NCBI GenBank assembly: GCA_036518955.1
Contig: DATDMG010000149.1
Span: 1-13,679, forward strand
Origin: DATDMG01 sp036518955
GTDB lineage: Bacteria; Actinomycetota; Actinomycetes; Actinomycetales; Kineosporiaceae
Length of the DNA: 13,679 nt
Direction of reading: 5' to 3'
Shown: piece by piece, positions 1-6,123 of the stretch
Position numbering within the stretch: the first letter of the stretch is position 1
Layout of the letters: the number at the start of each line of letters is the position of its first letter
The notes under the pieces: generated by a model
What the model was told of the DNA's origin: nothing
The model's input: only the letters and a program-made list of their open reading frames with translations
Database searches by the model: none
Translations under genes and position numbers: made by a program

Positions 1-758
1 CTGCCGATGTTCATCGGTCCGGGATGGCTGGAGAACAGCAGCTTGAGCAGGCCCTCGACCTCGTCGTCCACGTACACCACGGACCGGGTCTGCCGACCGT
101 CGCCGGTGACGGTCAGCGGCTGGCCGCGCAGCGCCTGGGTGATGAAGGTGGGGATGGCCCGCCCGTCGTCCGGTCGCATCCGGGGACCGTAGGTGTTGAA
201 GATCCGGGCGATCGCGGTGTCGACGCCGTGGGTGGCCCGGTAGGCCACGGTGAGCGCCTCGGCGAACCGCTTCGCCTCGTCGTACACCCCCCGCGGCCCG
301 ACCGGGTTCACGTTGCCCCAGTACCCTTCCGGCTGCGGGTGGATCTCGGGATCGCCGTAGACCTCGGACGTCGACGCGAGCAGGAAGCGGGCGCCCTTCT
401 CCCGGGCCAGGCCGAGGGCGTGCAAGGTACCGATCGAGCCGACCTTGAGCGTCTCCAGCGGCATCCGCAGGTAGTCCGCGGGCGACGCCGGCGAGGCGAA
501 GTGCAGCACGTACCCCACCGGCCCGGAGACGTGGACGAAGTCGGTGACGTCGGACCGCACCAGCCGGAACCGCGGGTTCTCCGTCAGGTGGGCGACGTTC
601 TCCGGGGCACCGGTCAGGAAGTTGTCCAGGCACAGCACGTCGAGACCGGCGCGGAGCAGGGCCTCGCACAGATGCGAGCCGAGGAAGCCGGCGCCGCCGG
701 TGACGACGGCCCGGGCCGGTCGGTGGCCGGAACGCGGCAGAGCGGTGGGATCGGTCAC
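1..758 (-). CDS. UDP-glucuronate decarboxylase-like NAD-dependent sugar epimerase (3' end outside window)
   Basis: This is an extended short-chain dehydrogenase acting on a nucleotide sugar, most likely converting UDP-glucuronate to UDP-xylose in the cytoplasm. The first 252 residues are visible; the family is about 310-320 residues, so roughly 60 C-terminal residues lie beyond base 1. Reading from GTG 758, the NAD-binding loop GGAGFLG is at residues 21-27, followed by LHFASPASP, the STSEVYGDPEIHPQPE and YWGNVNPVGPRG signatures, and the catalytic YDEAK (Tyr159, Lys163). The HPQPE...YWGNVNP block is characteristic of the decarboxylase (UXS) branch rather than RmlB or GalE. The start is GTG 758, the only one close to the nucleotide-binding loop; no Shine-Dalgarno is visible, and GACACT lies 7 nt upstream, so a leaderless transcript is possible. 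It is divergent from the lipoprotein gene at 814. Family assignment is firm; the exact sugar product is inferred. Confidence 0.9.
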   Translation of the reverse strand, partial: MTDPTALPRSGHRPARAVVTGGAGFLGSHLCEALLRAGLDVLCLDNFLTGAPENVAHLTENPRFRLVRSDVTDFVHVSGPVGYVLHFASPASPADYLRMPLETLKVGSIGTLHALGLAREKGARFLLASTSEVYGDPEIHPQPEGYWGNVNPVGPRGVYDEAKRFAEALTVAYRATHGVDTAIARIFNTYGPRMRPDDGRAIPTFITQALRGQPLTVTGDGRQTRSVVYVDDEVEGLLKLLFSSHPGPMNIG

Positions 759-776
759 GCGGCAGAGTGTCGCAGG

Positions 777-812
777 CTTCTGGCACCCTGTGCGCTTCTG
801 GCACCCTGTGCG
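777..812. repeat. Perfect 18-bp tandem duplication in divergent promoter gap
   Basis: CTTCTGGCACCCTGTGCG occurs at 777-794 and again, without a mismatch or gap, at 795-812, ending one base before the GTG start of the lipoprotein gene at 814. It fills most of the 55-bp gap between the divergent genes. Each copy carries CACCCT, which resembles the TAnnnT -10 boxes of nearby genes; the second copy ends 6 nt before the GTG. It may be a duplicated promoter element or operator, or a replication-slippage product with no function. Confidence 0.9.
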
Positions 813-813
813 C

Positions 814-1575
814 GTGACGTCCCGCGTGATGCCGTCCGTGCGTGCCCGTCGGCCGGGCCGATCGGTCCTGAGCCTGGTCGTCGCGGCGGTGCTCGCCGCG
901 GGCCCCTGGCTCGTCTCCTGTTCCGGGTCCGGGTCCGGCTCCCGGGCCGCCGCGCCCTCCACCACCTCCGCCGCCGACCTGGTCTCGCGGGCCAAGGCGG
1001 TCCTCGACGGATCGAGGACGATCCACTTCGTGCTGTCGAGCAAGGACGTCCCGAAGGGCGTCGACGTGCTGCTCGGCGGCGAGGGGGACGCCGCCCGGCC
1101 GGACCGGTTCTCCGGGGATCTGAACGTCGACGTGGCAGGCATCCAGGCGAAGGTCTCGGTCATCTCGATCGGCGGGACGCTCTACGCCAGGCTGCCGTTC
1201 GCCGCCACCTACCAGGTCACCGACCCGAGGACGTTCCACATCCCGGACCCCGGGTCCTTCATGTCGCCCGCCCGCGGGCTCACCCAGCTGCTCGCCCAGG
1301 CGACCGACGTCCGCGACGCCGGCACCGCTCGCGCGGGTACCGTGGTGGTCCGGCAGGTGACGGCGGAGCTCCCGGGCCAGGTAGTGGGCCGGATCCTGGT
1401 CTCGGCCGACCCGGCGACCCAGGTCAGGGCCACCTTCGGGATCGAGTCCGGCAGCGGGCGGCTGCGGTCGGCGAGCCTGGTCGGCCCGTTCTTCGCCAAG
1501 GGCGTCGACAGCACCTACGACCTGCAGCTGAGCCGGTTCGACGAACCCGTCGACATCCGCTCCCCAGCCGCCTGA
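814..1575 (+). CDS. lprG: LprG/LppX-family lipoprotein, probable lipid carrier
   Basis: This predicted 253-residue secreted lipoprotein belongs to the LppX_LprAFG family, whose members bind acylated lipids in a hydrophobic pocket outside the membrane. From GTG 814 there is an Arg-rich n-region (residues 4-16), a hydrophobic stretch (17-34) and a lipobox L-V-S-C with Cys36 as the acylated residue, then a Ser/Gly linker. The mature part matches Mycobacterium tuberculosis LprG from memory in the segments around GGTLYARL and DPGSFMSPARGLTQLLAQATD. The frame is open upstream to 544, but that part lies inside the divergent gene and precedes the signal peptide; ATG 829 is an alternative start. It is 9 nt upstream of the P55-like exporter, as lprG is next to p55 in mycobacteria, and the two probably form one transcript. 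Lipid ligand and the LprG (rather than LprA/F/LppX) label rest on this context. Confidence 0.9.
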   Translation: MTSRVMPSVRARRPGRSVLSLVVAAVLAAGPWLVSCSGSGSGSRAAAPSTTSAADLVSRAKAVLDGSRTIHFVLSSKDVPKGVDVLLGGEGDAARPDRFSGDLNVDVAGIQAKVSVISIGGTLYARLPFAATYQVTDPRTFHIPDPGSFMSPARGLTQLLAQATDVRDAGTARAGTVVVRQVTAELPGQVVGRILVSADPATQVRATFGIESGSGRLRSASLVGPFFAKGVDSTYDLQLSRFDEPVDIRSPAA

Positions 1576-1584
1576 GATCCCCGC

Positions 1585-3345
1585 ATGTCTCCGGACTCTA
1601 CTGGGGCGCCCCCGCCGGCCGGACCGGGCCGGGAGGCCGTCACCCGGGTCGTGCTGGCCGCCCTCGCCGTGCTGCTCACCGCCGCGGACACCTACGTCGT
1701 CGTCCTCGCCCTGCCGGAGATGATGGCGGGGGTCGGCCTCGGGCTCGACCAGCTGCAGCGTGGCGCCCCGATCGTCACGGTCTTCCTGCTCGGGTACGTC
1801 GTGGTACTGGCCCTGGCGGGCCGGGTGAGCGACGTCCTGGGTCGGCAGCCCGTGCTGGTGGCCTGTCTCGCGACCTTCGCCGCCGGTTCCCTGATCACCG
1901 CCGGTTCCCACCACCTCGGCGCCGCCCTCGTCGGCCGCGGCCTGCAGGGGCTCGGCGCCGGCGGGCTCGTGCCGCCGACGCTGGCCCTGGTCGCGGATCT
2001 GTGGCCGGCGGACCGCCGCTCGGTGCCGCTCGGGCTCGTCGGCGCCGCTCAGGAACTCGGCAGCGTCCTCGGCCCGCTGTTCGGGGCGGCCGTGCTGGCG
2101 TTCACCGGGTGGCGCACGATCTTCTGGGCCAACCTCGGGTTCGCGGTGGCCCTGTGTGCCGGCCTGACCCTGGGCACCTCGGCCACGGCGGGCACCGGCG
2201 GCGACCGGCCCGCGAGGCGGGGGCGCCGCCGGGGGCTCGCCCTGGCGGCGGCTCTCGCCACCGTCCTGGTGGCGCTGCTGCTGAACCCCCCGGACGCCCT
2301 CGTGGACGACGTCACGCTCGGGACGGCCTTCGTCCCGCTGGCCGGCGACACCACCTGGACCAGCCCGTTGGCGCTGGCCACCATGGCCCTGGTCGCGGCC
2401 CTCGCCGCGCCGGTGGTGCGCCGGCGTCCGGCGCGGCTCGCCGAGGCGGACCTGCCGGGCGCCGCACTGGTGGCCACCGCCCTCGCCGGGCTGGTGCTGA
2501 CGTTCGCGGACGCCGACCCGACCCGGTCCGCGATCGCGGCCGGCTGGCCGTGGATGCTCGGCCTGTCGGCGGCCGCCACGGCCGCGCTGGTGGTGCGGCA
2601 ACGGCTGGCGCGGCACCCGCTGGTACCGCCGGGGGCCTTCCGCCGCCCGGGCGCCTGGGGAGCTCTGCTGGTCAACCTGCTCATCGGGGTGGGTCTGGTG
2701 GCCGCGCTGGTCGACGTCCCGGTCTTCGCCCGGCAGACCCGGTACCCGTCGTCGCAGCTGGGAGCCGCGCTGGTCCTGGTGCAGCTGCTGGTGGCGCTGC
2801 CGGTCGGCGCCGCCGCGGGCGGGTGGGCCTCCCGCCGCGCCCGGCCCGCGCTGGTCGCAGCCGCCGGGTGCCTCACCGCGGCCGCCGGGCTGGCGTTGAT
2901 GTCACGCTGGGGTGAGCATGCGCTGGACGGCGCGGGGAGCTCGACCGCGCTGGTCCTGGCCGGGCTCGGGTTCGGTCTGGCGGTGGCGCCCGTCAACACG
3001 GTGCTGCTCGCCGCGACCGGCAGCGAGGTCCACGGCCTGGCCGGCGCCCTCGGCGTGCTGGCCCGGATGGTCGGCATGCTCGTCGGGCTGTCCCTGCTCA
3101 CGGCGGTCGGCCTGCGGGTGTTCTACGCCCGGCAGACCGGCATCGGCACCCCGCTGACGCTGTGCCCCACCACGCCGTTCGACTGTCCCGCCTACGTCGC
3201 CGCGACCCGTGCGTCGGCCCTGGACGAGCTGCGAGCGATCTTCGCCGGCGGCGCCGGCTGCACCCTGGTGGCCGGCGTCCTCTGCCTGCTGCTGCTGACC
3301 GCGCGCTCCGCCGCCCGGCCCGACCCGGCCCTCAGCCGAGCGTGA
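1585..3345 (+). CDS. P55 (Rv1410)-like major facilitator exporter
   Basis: This 586-residue integral membrane transporter of the DHA2-type MFS is a probable lipid exporter partnered with the LprG-like lipoprotein just upstream. TM1 contains the AADTYVVV segment (Asp35). The loop 2-3 motif A is GRVSDVLGRQ (Asp83), and motif C is GAAQELGSVLGPLFG (Glu157), nearly identical to my recollection of mycobacterial P55. The segments TLALVADLW, WRTIFWANLG, LVDVPVF and LPVGAAAGGW also match. It is about 68 residues longer than the 518-residue M. tuberculosis protein; the excess lies around residues 217-345, where two hydrophobic hairpins are seen instead of one. A late non-cytoplasmic loop contains LCPTTPFDCP, whose two cysteines could form a disulfide. 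The ATG at 1585 has little Shine-Dalgarno and is probably coupled to the upstream stop. The 3' end overlaps rsrA by 14 nt, tail to tail. Family call is strong; substrate is inferred from mycobacteria. Confidence 0.93.
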   Translation: MSPDSTGAPPPAGPGREAVTRVVLAALAVLLTAADTYVVVLALPEMMAGVGLGLDQLQRGAPIVTVFLLGYVVVLALAGRVSDVLGRQPVLVACLATFAAGSLITAGSHHLGAALVGRGLQGLGAGGLVPPTLALVADLWPADRRSVPLGLVGAAQELGSVLGPLFGAAVLAFTGWRTIFWANLGFAVALCAGLTLGTSATAGTGGDRPARRGRRRGLALAAALATVLVALLLNPPDALVDDVTLGTAFVPLAGDTTWTSPLALATMALVAALAAPVVRRRPARLAEADLPGAALVATALAGLVLTFADADPTRSAIAAGWPWMLGLSAAATAALVVRQRLARHPLVPPGAFRRPGAWGALLVNLLIGVGLVAALVDVPVFARQTRYPSSQLGAALVLVQLLVALPVGAAAGGWASRRARPALVAAAGCLTAAAGLALMSRWGEHALDGAGSSTALVLAGLGFGLAVAPVNTVLLAATGSEVHGLAGALGVLARMVGMLVGLSLLTAVGLRVFYARQTGIGTPLTLCPTTPFDCPAYVAATRASALDELRAIFAGGAGCTLVAGVLCLLLLTARSAARPDPALSRA

Positions 3346-3589
3346 GCTGGCTGATCTTCGTCATGATCCGGGCCCGCAGCTCGGCGGGAGCGCGCTCGCA
3401 GCCGCACGTGCGCCGGACCAGCGCCTTGACGAACAGGTCGAGGTCGTACTCGGACAGGCACGGGCCGCACTCGTCGAGGTGCTGGCTGATCTTGGCGATG
3501 CCGTCCAGGTCCAGCTCCCCGTCGAGGTACTCGTGCAAGCGTCGCAGTACCTCGCCGCAGTCGGTGTCGTGAGGATCCCCGCAGCTCAT
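3332..3589 (-). CDS. rsrA: Zinc-binding redox anti-sigma factor RsrA
   Basis: RsrA holds SigR inactive in the reduced cytoplasm and releases it when disulfide stress oxidises its cysteines and expels zinc. The 85-residue product carries the ZAS motif His37-x3-Cys41-x2-Cys44 together with Cys11, the same positions as in Streptomyces coelicolor RsrA. Additional cysteines lie at 3, 62 and 64. Length is normal for a soluble anti-sigma factor with no membrane segment. The ATG at 3589 overlaps the sigR stop codon as ATGA, so the two proteins are probably made in fixed ratio by translational coupling. The gene is last in the operon, and its stop codon lies inside the convergent exporter gene; no terminator hairpin is evident between them. 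In mycobacteria the equivalent is RshA. Confidence 0.97.
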   Translation of the reverse strand: MSCGDPHDTDCGEVLRRLHEYLDGELDLDGIAKISQHLDECGPCLSEYDLDLFVKALVRRTCGCERAPAELRARIMTKISQLTLG

Positions 3590-4206
3590 GCCGCACCACC
3601 CTCCGGCGTCGCCCCGGCCAGCCCGCGGCCACGGGCGTAGTCCTCCAGCAGCGCGCGCAACTGCCGCCGCCCGCGGTGGAGTCGGGACATCACGGTACCG
3701 ATCGGAGTGCCCATGATGTCGGCGATCTCCTTGTATGCGAACCCCTCGACGTCGGCCAGGTAGACGGCGATCCGGAACTCCTCCGGGATCTGCTGCAGCG
3801 CCTCCTTCACGTCGGAGTCGGGCAGGTGGTCCAAGGCCTCCGCCTCGGCCGACCGCAGTCCGGACGAGGTGTGCGACCCCGCCCGCGCGATCTGCCAGTC
3901 CTCGATCTCGTCGGACGCCGCCTGCTGCGGCTCACGCTGCTTCTTGCGATAGGAGTTGATGTAGGCGTTCGTCAGGATCCGGTACAGCCAGGCCTTCAGG
4001 TTCGTGCCGGGCTCGTACTGGTGGAAGGAGGCGAACGCCTTGGTGAAGGTCTCCTGCACCAGGTCCTCGGCGTCCGTCGGGTTCCGCGTCATCCGCAACG
4101 CGGCGGAGTAGAGCTGGTCCAGGTGCTGCAGGGCATCCCGCTCGAACCGCACCGAGCGCTGCTCGGGGGTCTCCTCGACGGGTGCGCGCCCGGTGTCCTC
4201 ACTCAT
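3586..4206 (-). CDS. sigR: ECF sigma factor SigR (SigH), thiol-oxidative stress regulator
   Basis: SigR directs transcription of thioredoxin, mycothiol and proteolysis genes after disulfide stress. From ATG 4206 the product is 206 residues, close to mycobacterial SigH (about 216). Region 2 contains LDQLYSAALRMTRNPTDAED, LVQETFTKAF and NLKAWLYRILTNAYINSYRK. Region 4 contains IPEEFRIAVYLADVEGF, AYKEIADIMGTPIGTVMSRL and HRGRRQLRALL, all hallmark SigR/SigH sequence. The frame is open upstream to a GTG at 4335 with a good ribosome binding site, giving a possible 249-residue long isoform; see the separate entry. The short start is preferred as the main product because homology begins near it and a -10 box (TAGGCT) lies 8 nt upstream. 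The ribosome-binding-like GGAGGA is 15 nt away, too far to be ideal. It is coupled to rsrA by a 4-nt overlap. Confidence 0.97.
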   Translation of the reverse strand: MSEDTGRAPVEETPEQRSVRFERDALQHLDQLYSAALRMTRNPTDAEDLVQETFTKAFASFHQYEPGTNLKAWLYRILTNAYINSYRKKQREPQQAASDEIEDWQIARAGSHTSSGLRSAEAEALDHLPDSDVKEALQQIPEEFRIAVYLADVEGFAYKEIADIMGTPIGTVMSRLHRGRRQLRALLEDYARGRGLAGATPEGGAA

Positions 4207-4335
4207 CGGTACCGAGCCTAGTCCTCCGGCCGGACCAGGACCCGCCCAGCGGGGTGGCGCGACGGCGGACGCCGTCCGCACCGGTTCGGTCGTCGCCAGG
4301 CCCGGCAGGCCGTCGCCCATGACCGTTGCGAGCAC
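4207..4335 (-). other. sigR: N-terminal extension of a probable long SigR isoform
   Basis: The sigR frame is open for 43 codons upstream of ATG 4206, to a GTG at 4335 with an in-frame ATG at 4320. GGGAGGG (4348-4342) sits 6 nt before the GTG, an excellent ribosome binding site. The segment is rich in Ala, Pro, Gly and Thr with no obvious fold. In Streptomyces coelicolor an unstable longer isoform with a similar-sized extension is made from the stress-induced promoter and gives a transient positive feedback. That the same happens here is inferred from the layout, not shown. Confidence 0.65.
4215..4220 (-). promoter_or_regulatory. Putative sigR proximal promoter -10 box
   Basis: Reading leftward, TAGGCT (4220-4215) fits the actinobacterial TAnnnT -10 pattern and lies 8 nt before ATG 4206. 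Transcription would start at or next to the ATG, giving a leaderless message for the short isoform. No clear -35 element was found. Confidence 0.5.
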
Positions 4336-4421
4336 GAATCACCCTCCCTCGATCGCCACCCGTGGCGCGCCGACCTCGCCCGAGGCCGGTGCCGATGCCC
4401 TTGCGGCCGCTCGACCGCCAC

Positions 4422-4447
4422 AACGCCCTCCCCGGGCAGCGCATTCC
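4422..4447 (-). promoter_or_regulatory. SigR-dependent autoregulatory promoter (GGAAT-N18-GTT)
   Basis: On the minus strand GGAAT (4447-4443) and GTT (4424-4422) are separated by exactly 18 nt, the known SigR/SigH promoter consensus in actinobacteria. The expected start site is near 4414-4416, about 80 nt upstream of the GTG at 4335. The transcript would therefore carry the ribosome binding site and the long open frame of sigR, implying positive autoregulation. Confidence 0.85.
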
Positions 4448-5119
4448 GTGCCCACGCGATCACCCGACCGGGCAGGCGGCGGATCAGGGGCGGGCGGCCC
4501 GGGACCGCTGGAGACGACCCCCGGGCGGGTGCGGCGGGAAGGCCGGGCACAGCTCGGAGTCGCCGGCTCGACGGTGGGAGCCGGTGGCGGATGGCTGCCG
4601 AGCAGGCCGGAGCAGCGTTCGGGGCGCTCACGACCTGGGACGATCTGCTGCACGCCGCCGAGCCGAGGCCTGACTGGGAGCTCCCACGCGGAACCGTCGA
4701 CGAGGCGACCGCCCGGGCACCAGCAACACCGTCATTTTCCCGCAGCGATCTGGCCCGACGACCGCTCCTTCATCCTCGCCTCCGCGCTCTACCCGGACTC
4801 CATATATCCCTCGTGCTCCCGATCAGTGTTCACCACGCTGCGCTCCGCGGGACTAGACCCAGCTCGCACACCCTCCACGCCTGGCGGCTCCGTGCACGCC
4901 TGGCGGCTGTGTGCTAGGGACGGGCCGGTGGATGCGGTGGAGGAGTCGCGGCTCGCGCCCCGGCATCCTCCGATACCGGGGTACGACCCCCACGCCGGAT
5001 GGTCCGCGTCCGCGTCCATGGCGGTTGCGGCGCGGCACCCCGGACCGACGTCCGGGCGGCGGTGCGCGGCCCGGCGACCGAGGCCGCCGCGGGCGGGTTC
5101 CCATGGCAGGCTTGTCGGC
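4448..5119. other. Gene-poor stretch between sigR and the SRAP gene
   Basis: I see no convincing gene here. Open frames exist, but their proteins lack domain-like sequence and codon bias. The best is an ATG at 4591 (108 codons, with GGGAG 10 nt upstream), whose first 35 codons look plausible but whose remainder does not. The stretch holds a 12-bp palindrome TGGGAGCTCCCA (4675-4686), an AT-rich patch CATATAT (4801-4807) unusual for this DNA, and a 14-bp direct repeat at 4876-4908. On the minus strand two tiny frames of 13 and 35 codons overlap as ATGA near 4730, behind GGAGGCGAGG. They could be a leader or chance. Promoter functions for both flanking genes are expected somewhere here. Confidence 0.6.
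4876..4908. repeat. 14-bp direct repeat, 19-bp period
   Basis: CACGCCTGGCGGCT occurs at 4876-4889 and 4895-4908. The copies are identical and their start points are 19 bp apart, close to two helical turns, so a dimeric regulator could contact both on one DNA face. They lie about 210 bp upstream of the SRAP gene start. Function is unknown. Confidence 0.75.
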
Positions 5120-6094
5120 GTGTGCGGACGATACGCGGCGAGTCGCCGTCCGGAAGACCTGGTCGAGGCGTTCGAGGTGGAGGCGACCGAGGGCAACGGT
5201 CCGGGCGCCGACCCGGGGGCGGCCCAGCCCGACTACAACGTCGCCCCGACCCGGACCGCACCGGTCGTCCTGGAGCGGGTCCCGCGGGACGCCCCGACCG
5301 ACGCCCCAGGCGGCCGGGGCGAGCGCGCGGGGCGGCCGGAGTCCGAGCCGGACGACCCGGCAGCCGGCGCGGCCGACGAGGACGGCGACGCGACCGCGGA
5401 CGCCGCGGTCGCCGCCGCCCAGGCCGCCGCCGACGACGCACCGGCCGAACCGGTCCGCTGGCTGCGGTTGCTGCGGTGGGGGCTGGTGCCGTCGTGGGCG
5501 AAGGACGCCTCGGTGGGCAATCGGATGATCAACGCCCGGGCCGAGTCCCTGCTGGAGAAGCCCGCCTACCGCCGGGCCGCGCTGGCCCGGCGGTGCCTGG
5601 TGCCGGCCGACGGCTGGTTCGAGTGGCAGCCCAGCCCGACCGAGAAGGACGCCAAGGGCAAGCCGCGCAAGCAGCCCTTCTTCATGCGGCCGGTCGCCGA
5701 CGGCCCGATCGCCTTCGCCGGGGTCTACGAGCTGTGGCGCGACCCCGACGTCCACCCCGACGACCCGGCCGCCTGGCGGGCCACCTACGCCGTCGTCACC
5801 ACGGCCGCCGAACCCGGGCTGTCGGCCATCCACGACCGGATGCCGCTGGTCCTGCCGCCGGACCGCTGGGACGACTGGCTGGACCCGCGGCAACGCGATC
5901 CCGACGTCGTCCGGGCCCTGCTCGCGCCGCCGGTGGCGGGCCGGTTCGTGGCGGTCCCGGTCTCGGCGCGGGTGAACGCGGTCGGCAACAACGACGCCGC
6001 ACTGCTCGAGCCGGTGCCCCGCGACCAGTTGCGCGGCGTGGTCGACCCGGAGACGAACCAGCTCCTCGGGGCCGCCGAAGCGCCCCTCTTCTGA
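5120..6094 (+). CDS. SRAP-family abasic-site processing protein (YedK/HMCES-like)
   Basis: SRAP proteins attach covalently to abasic sites in single-stranded DNA through their N-terminal cysteine, protecting replication forks. The GTG at 5120 is chosen because Cys2 must follow the removed initiator Met, and the sequence opens with CGRYA as required. The frame is open further upstream, but that part cannot be coding for this enzyme. Predicted active-site residues are Cys2, Asn138 in INARAE, Glu168 in GWFEW and His238 in IHDRMP. The substrate-strand motifs YNVAPT (39-44) and RWGLVPSWAKD (119-129) are present. The 324-residue length exceeds the usual 220-250 because of an acidic, Ala-rich low-complexity insertion at about residues 55-112. 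No strong Shine-Dalgarno is seen; CAGGCT lies 7 nt upstream, so a leaderless start is possible. I saw no actinobacterial SOS box. A PLP enzyme gene follows after 29 nt. A homologue also neighbours aroA in mycobacteria, as I recall. Confidence 0.95.
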   Translation: MCGRYAASRRPEDLVEAFEVEATEGNGPGADPGAAQPDYNVAPTRTAPVVLERVPRDAPTDAPGGRGERAGRPESEPDDPAAGAADEDGDATADAAVAAAQAAADDAPAEPVRWLRLLRWGLVPSWAKDASVGNRMINARAESLLEKPAYRRAALARRCLVPADGWFEWQPSPTEKDAKGKPRKQPFFMRPVADGPIAFAGVYELWRDPDVHPDDPAAWRATYAVVTTAAEPGLSAIHDRMPLVLPPDRWDDWLDPRQRDPDVVRALLAPPVAGRFVAVPVSARVNAVGNNDAALLEPVPRDQLRGVVDPETNQLLGAAEAPLF

Positions 6095-6123
6095 CGCCGG
6101 TCAGCTCAGGAGAACTCAGCACC

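Noticed and set aside
24..2915. A 963-codon open frame on the plus strand
   Set aside because: It runs antisense to the sugar epimerase gene and out of frame through the lipoprotein and exporter genes. Its product is Arg/Gly/Pro-rich low complexity, the usual shadow in high-GC DNA.
4801..4832. Minus-strand promoter from TGAACA and the TATATG patch
   Set aside because: Spacer lengths are 18-20 bp depending on the choice of -10, and neither hexamer matches well. Evidence is too weak to list as a promoter.
4591..4917. Possible 108-codon plus-strand gene with a weak ribosome binding site
   Set aside because: After about 35 codons the sequence loses protein-like character and GC3 bias, and I see no domain. 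It is mentioned only within the gene-poor stretch.
4193..5119. Upstream extension of the SRAP reading frame to an ATG at 4193
   Set aside because: The catalytic cysteine must be residue 2, which fixes the start at GTG 5120. The upstream part overlaps the sigR promoter and has no family sequence.
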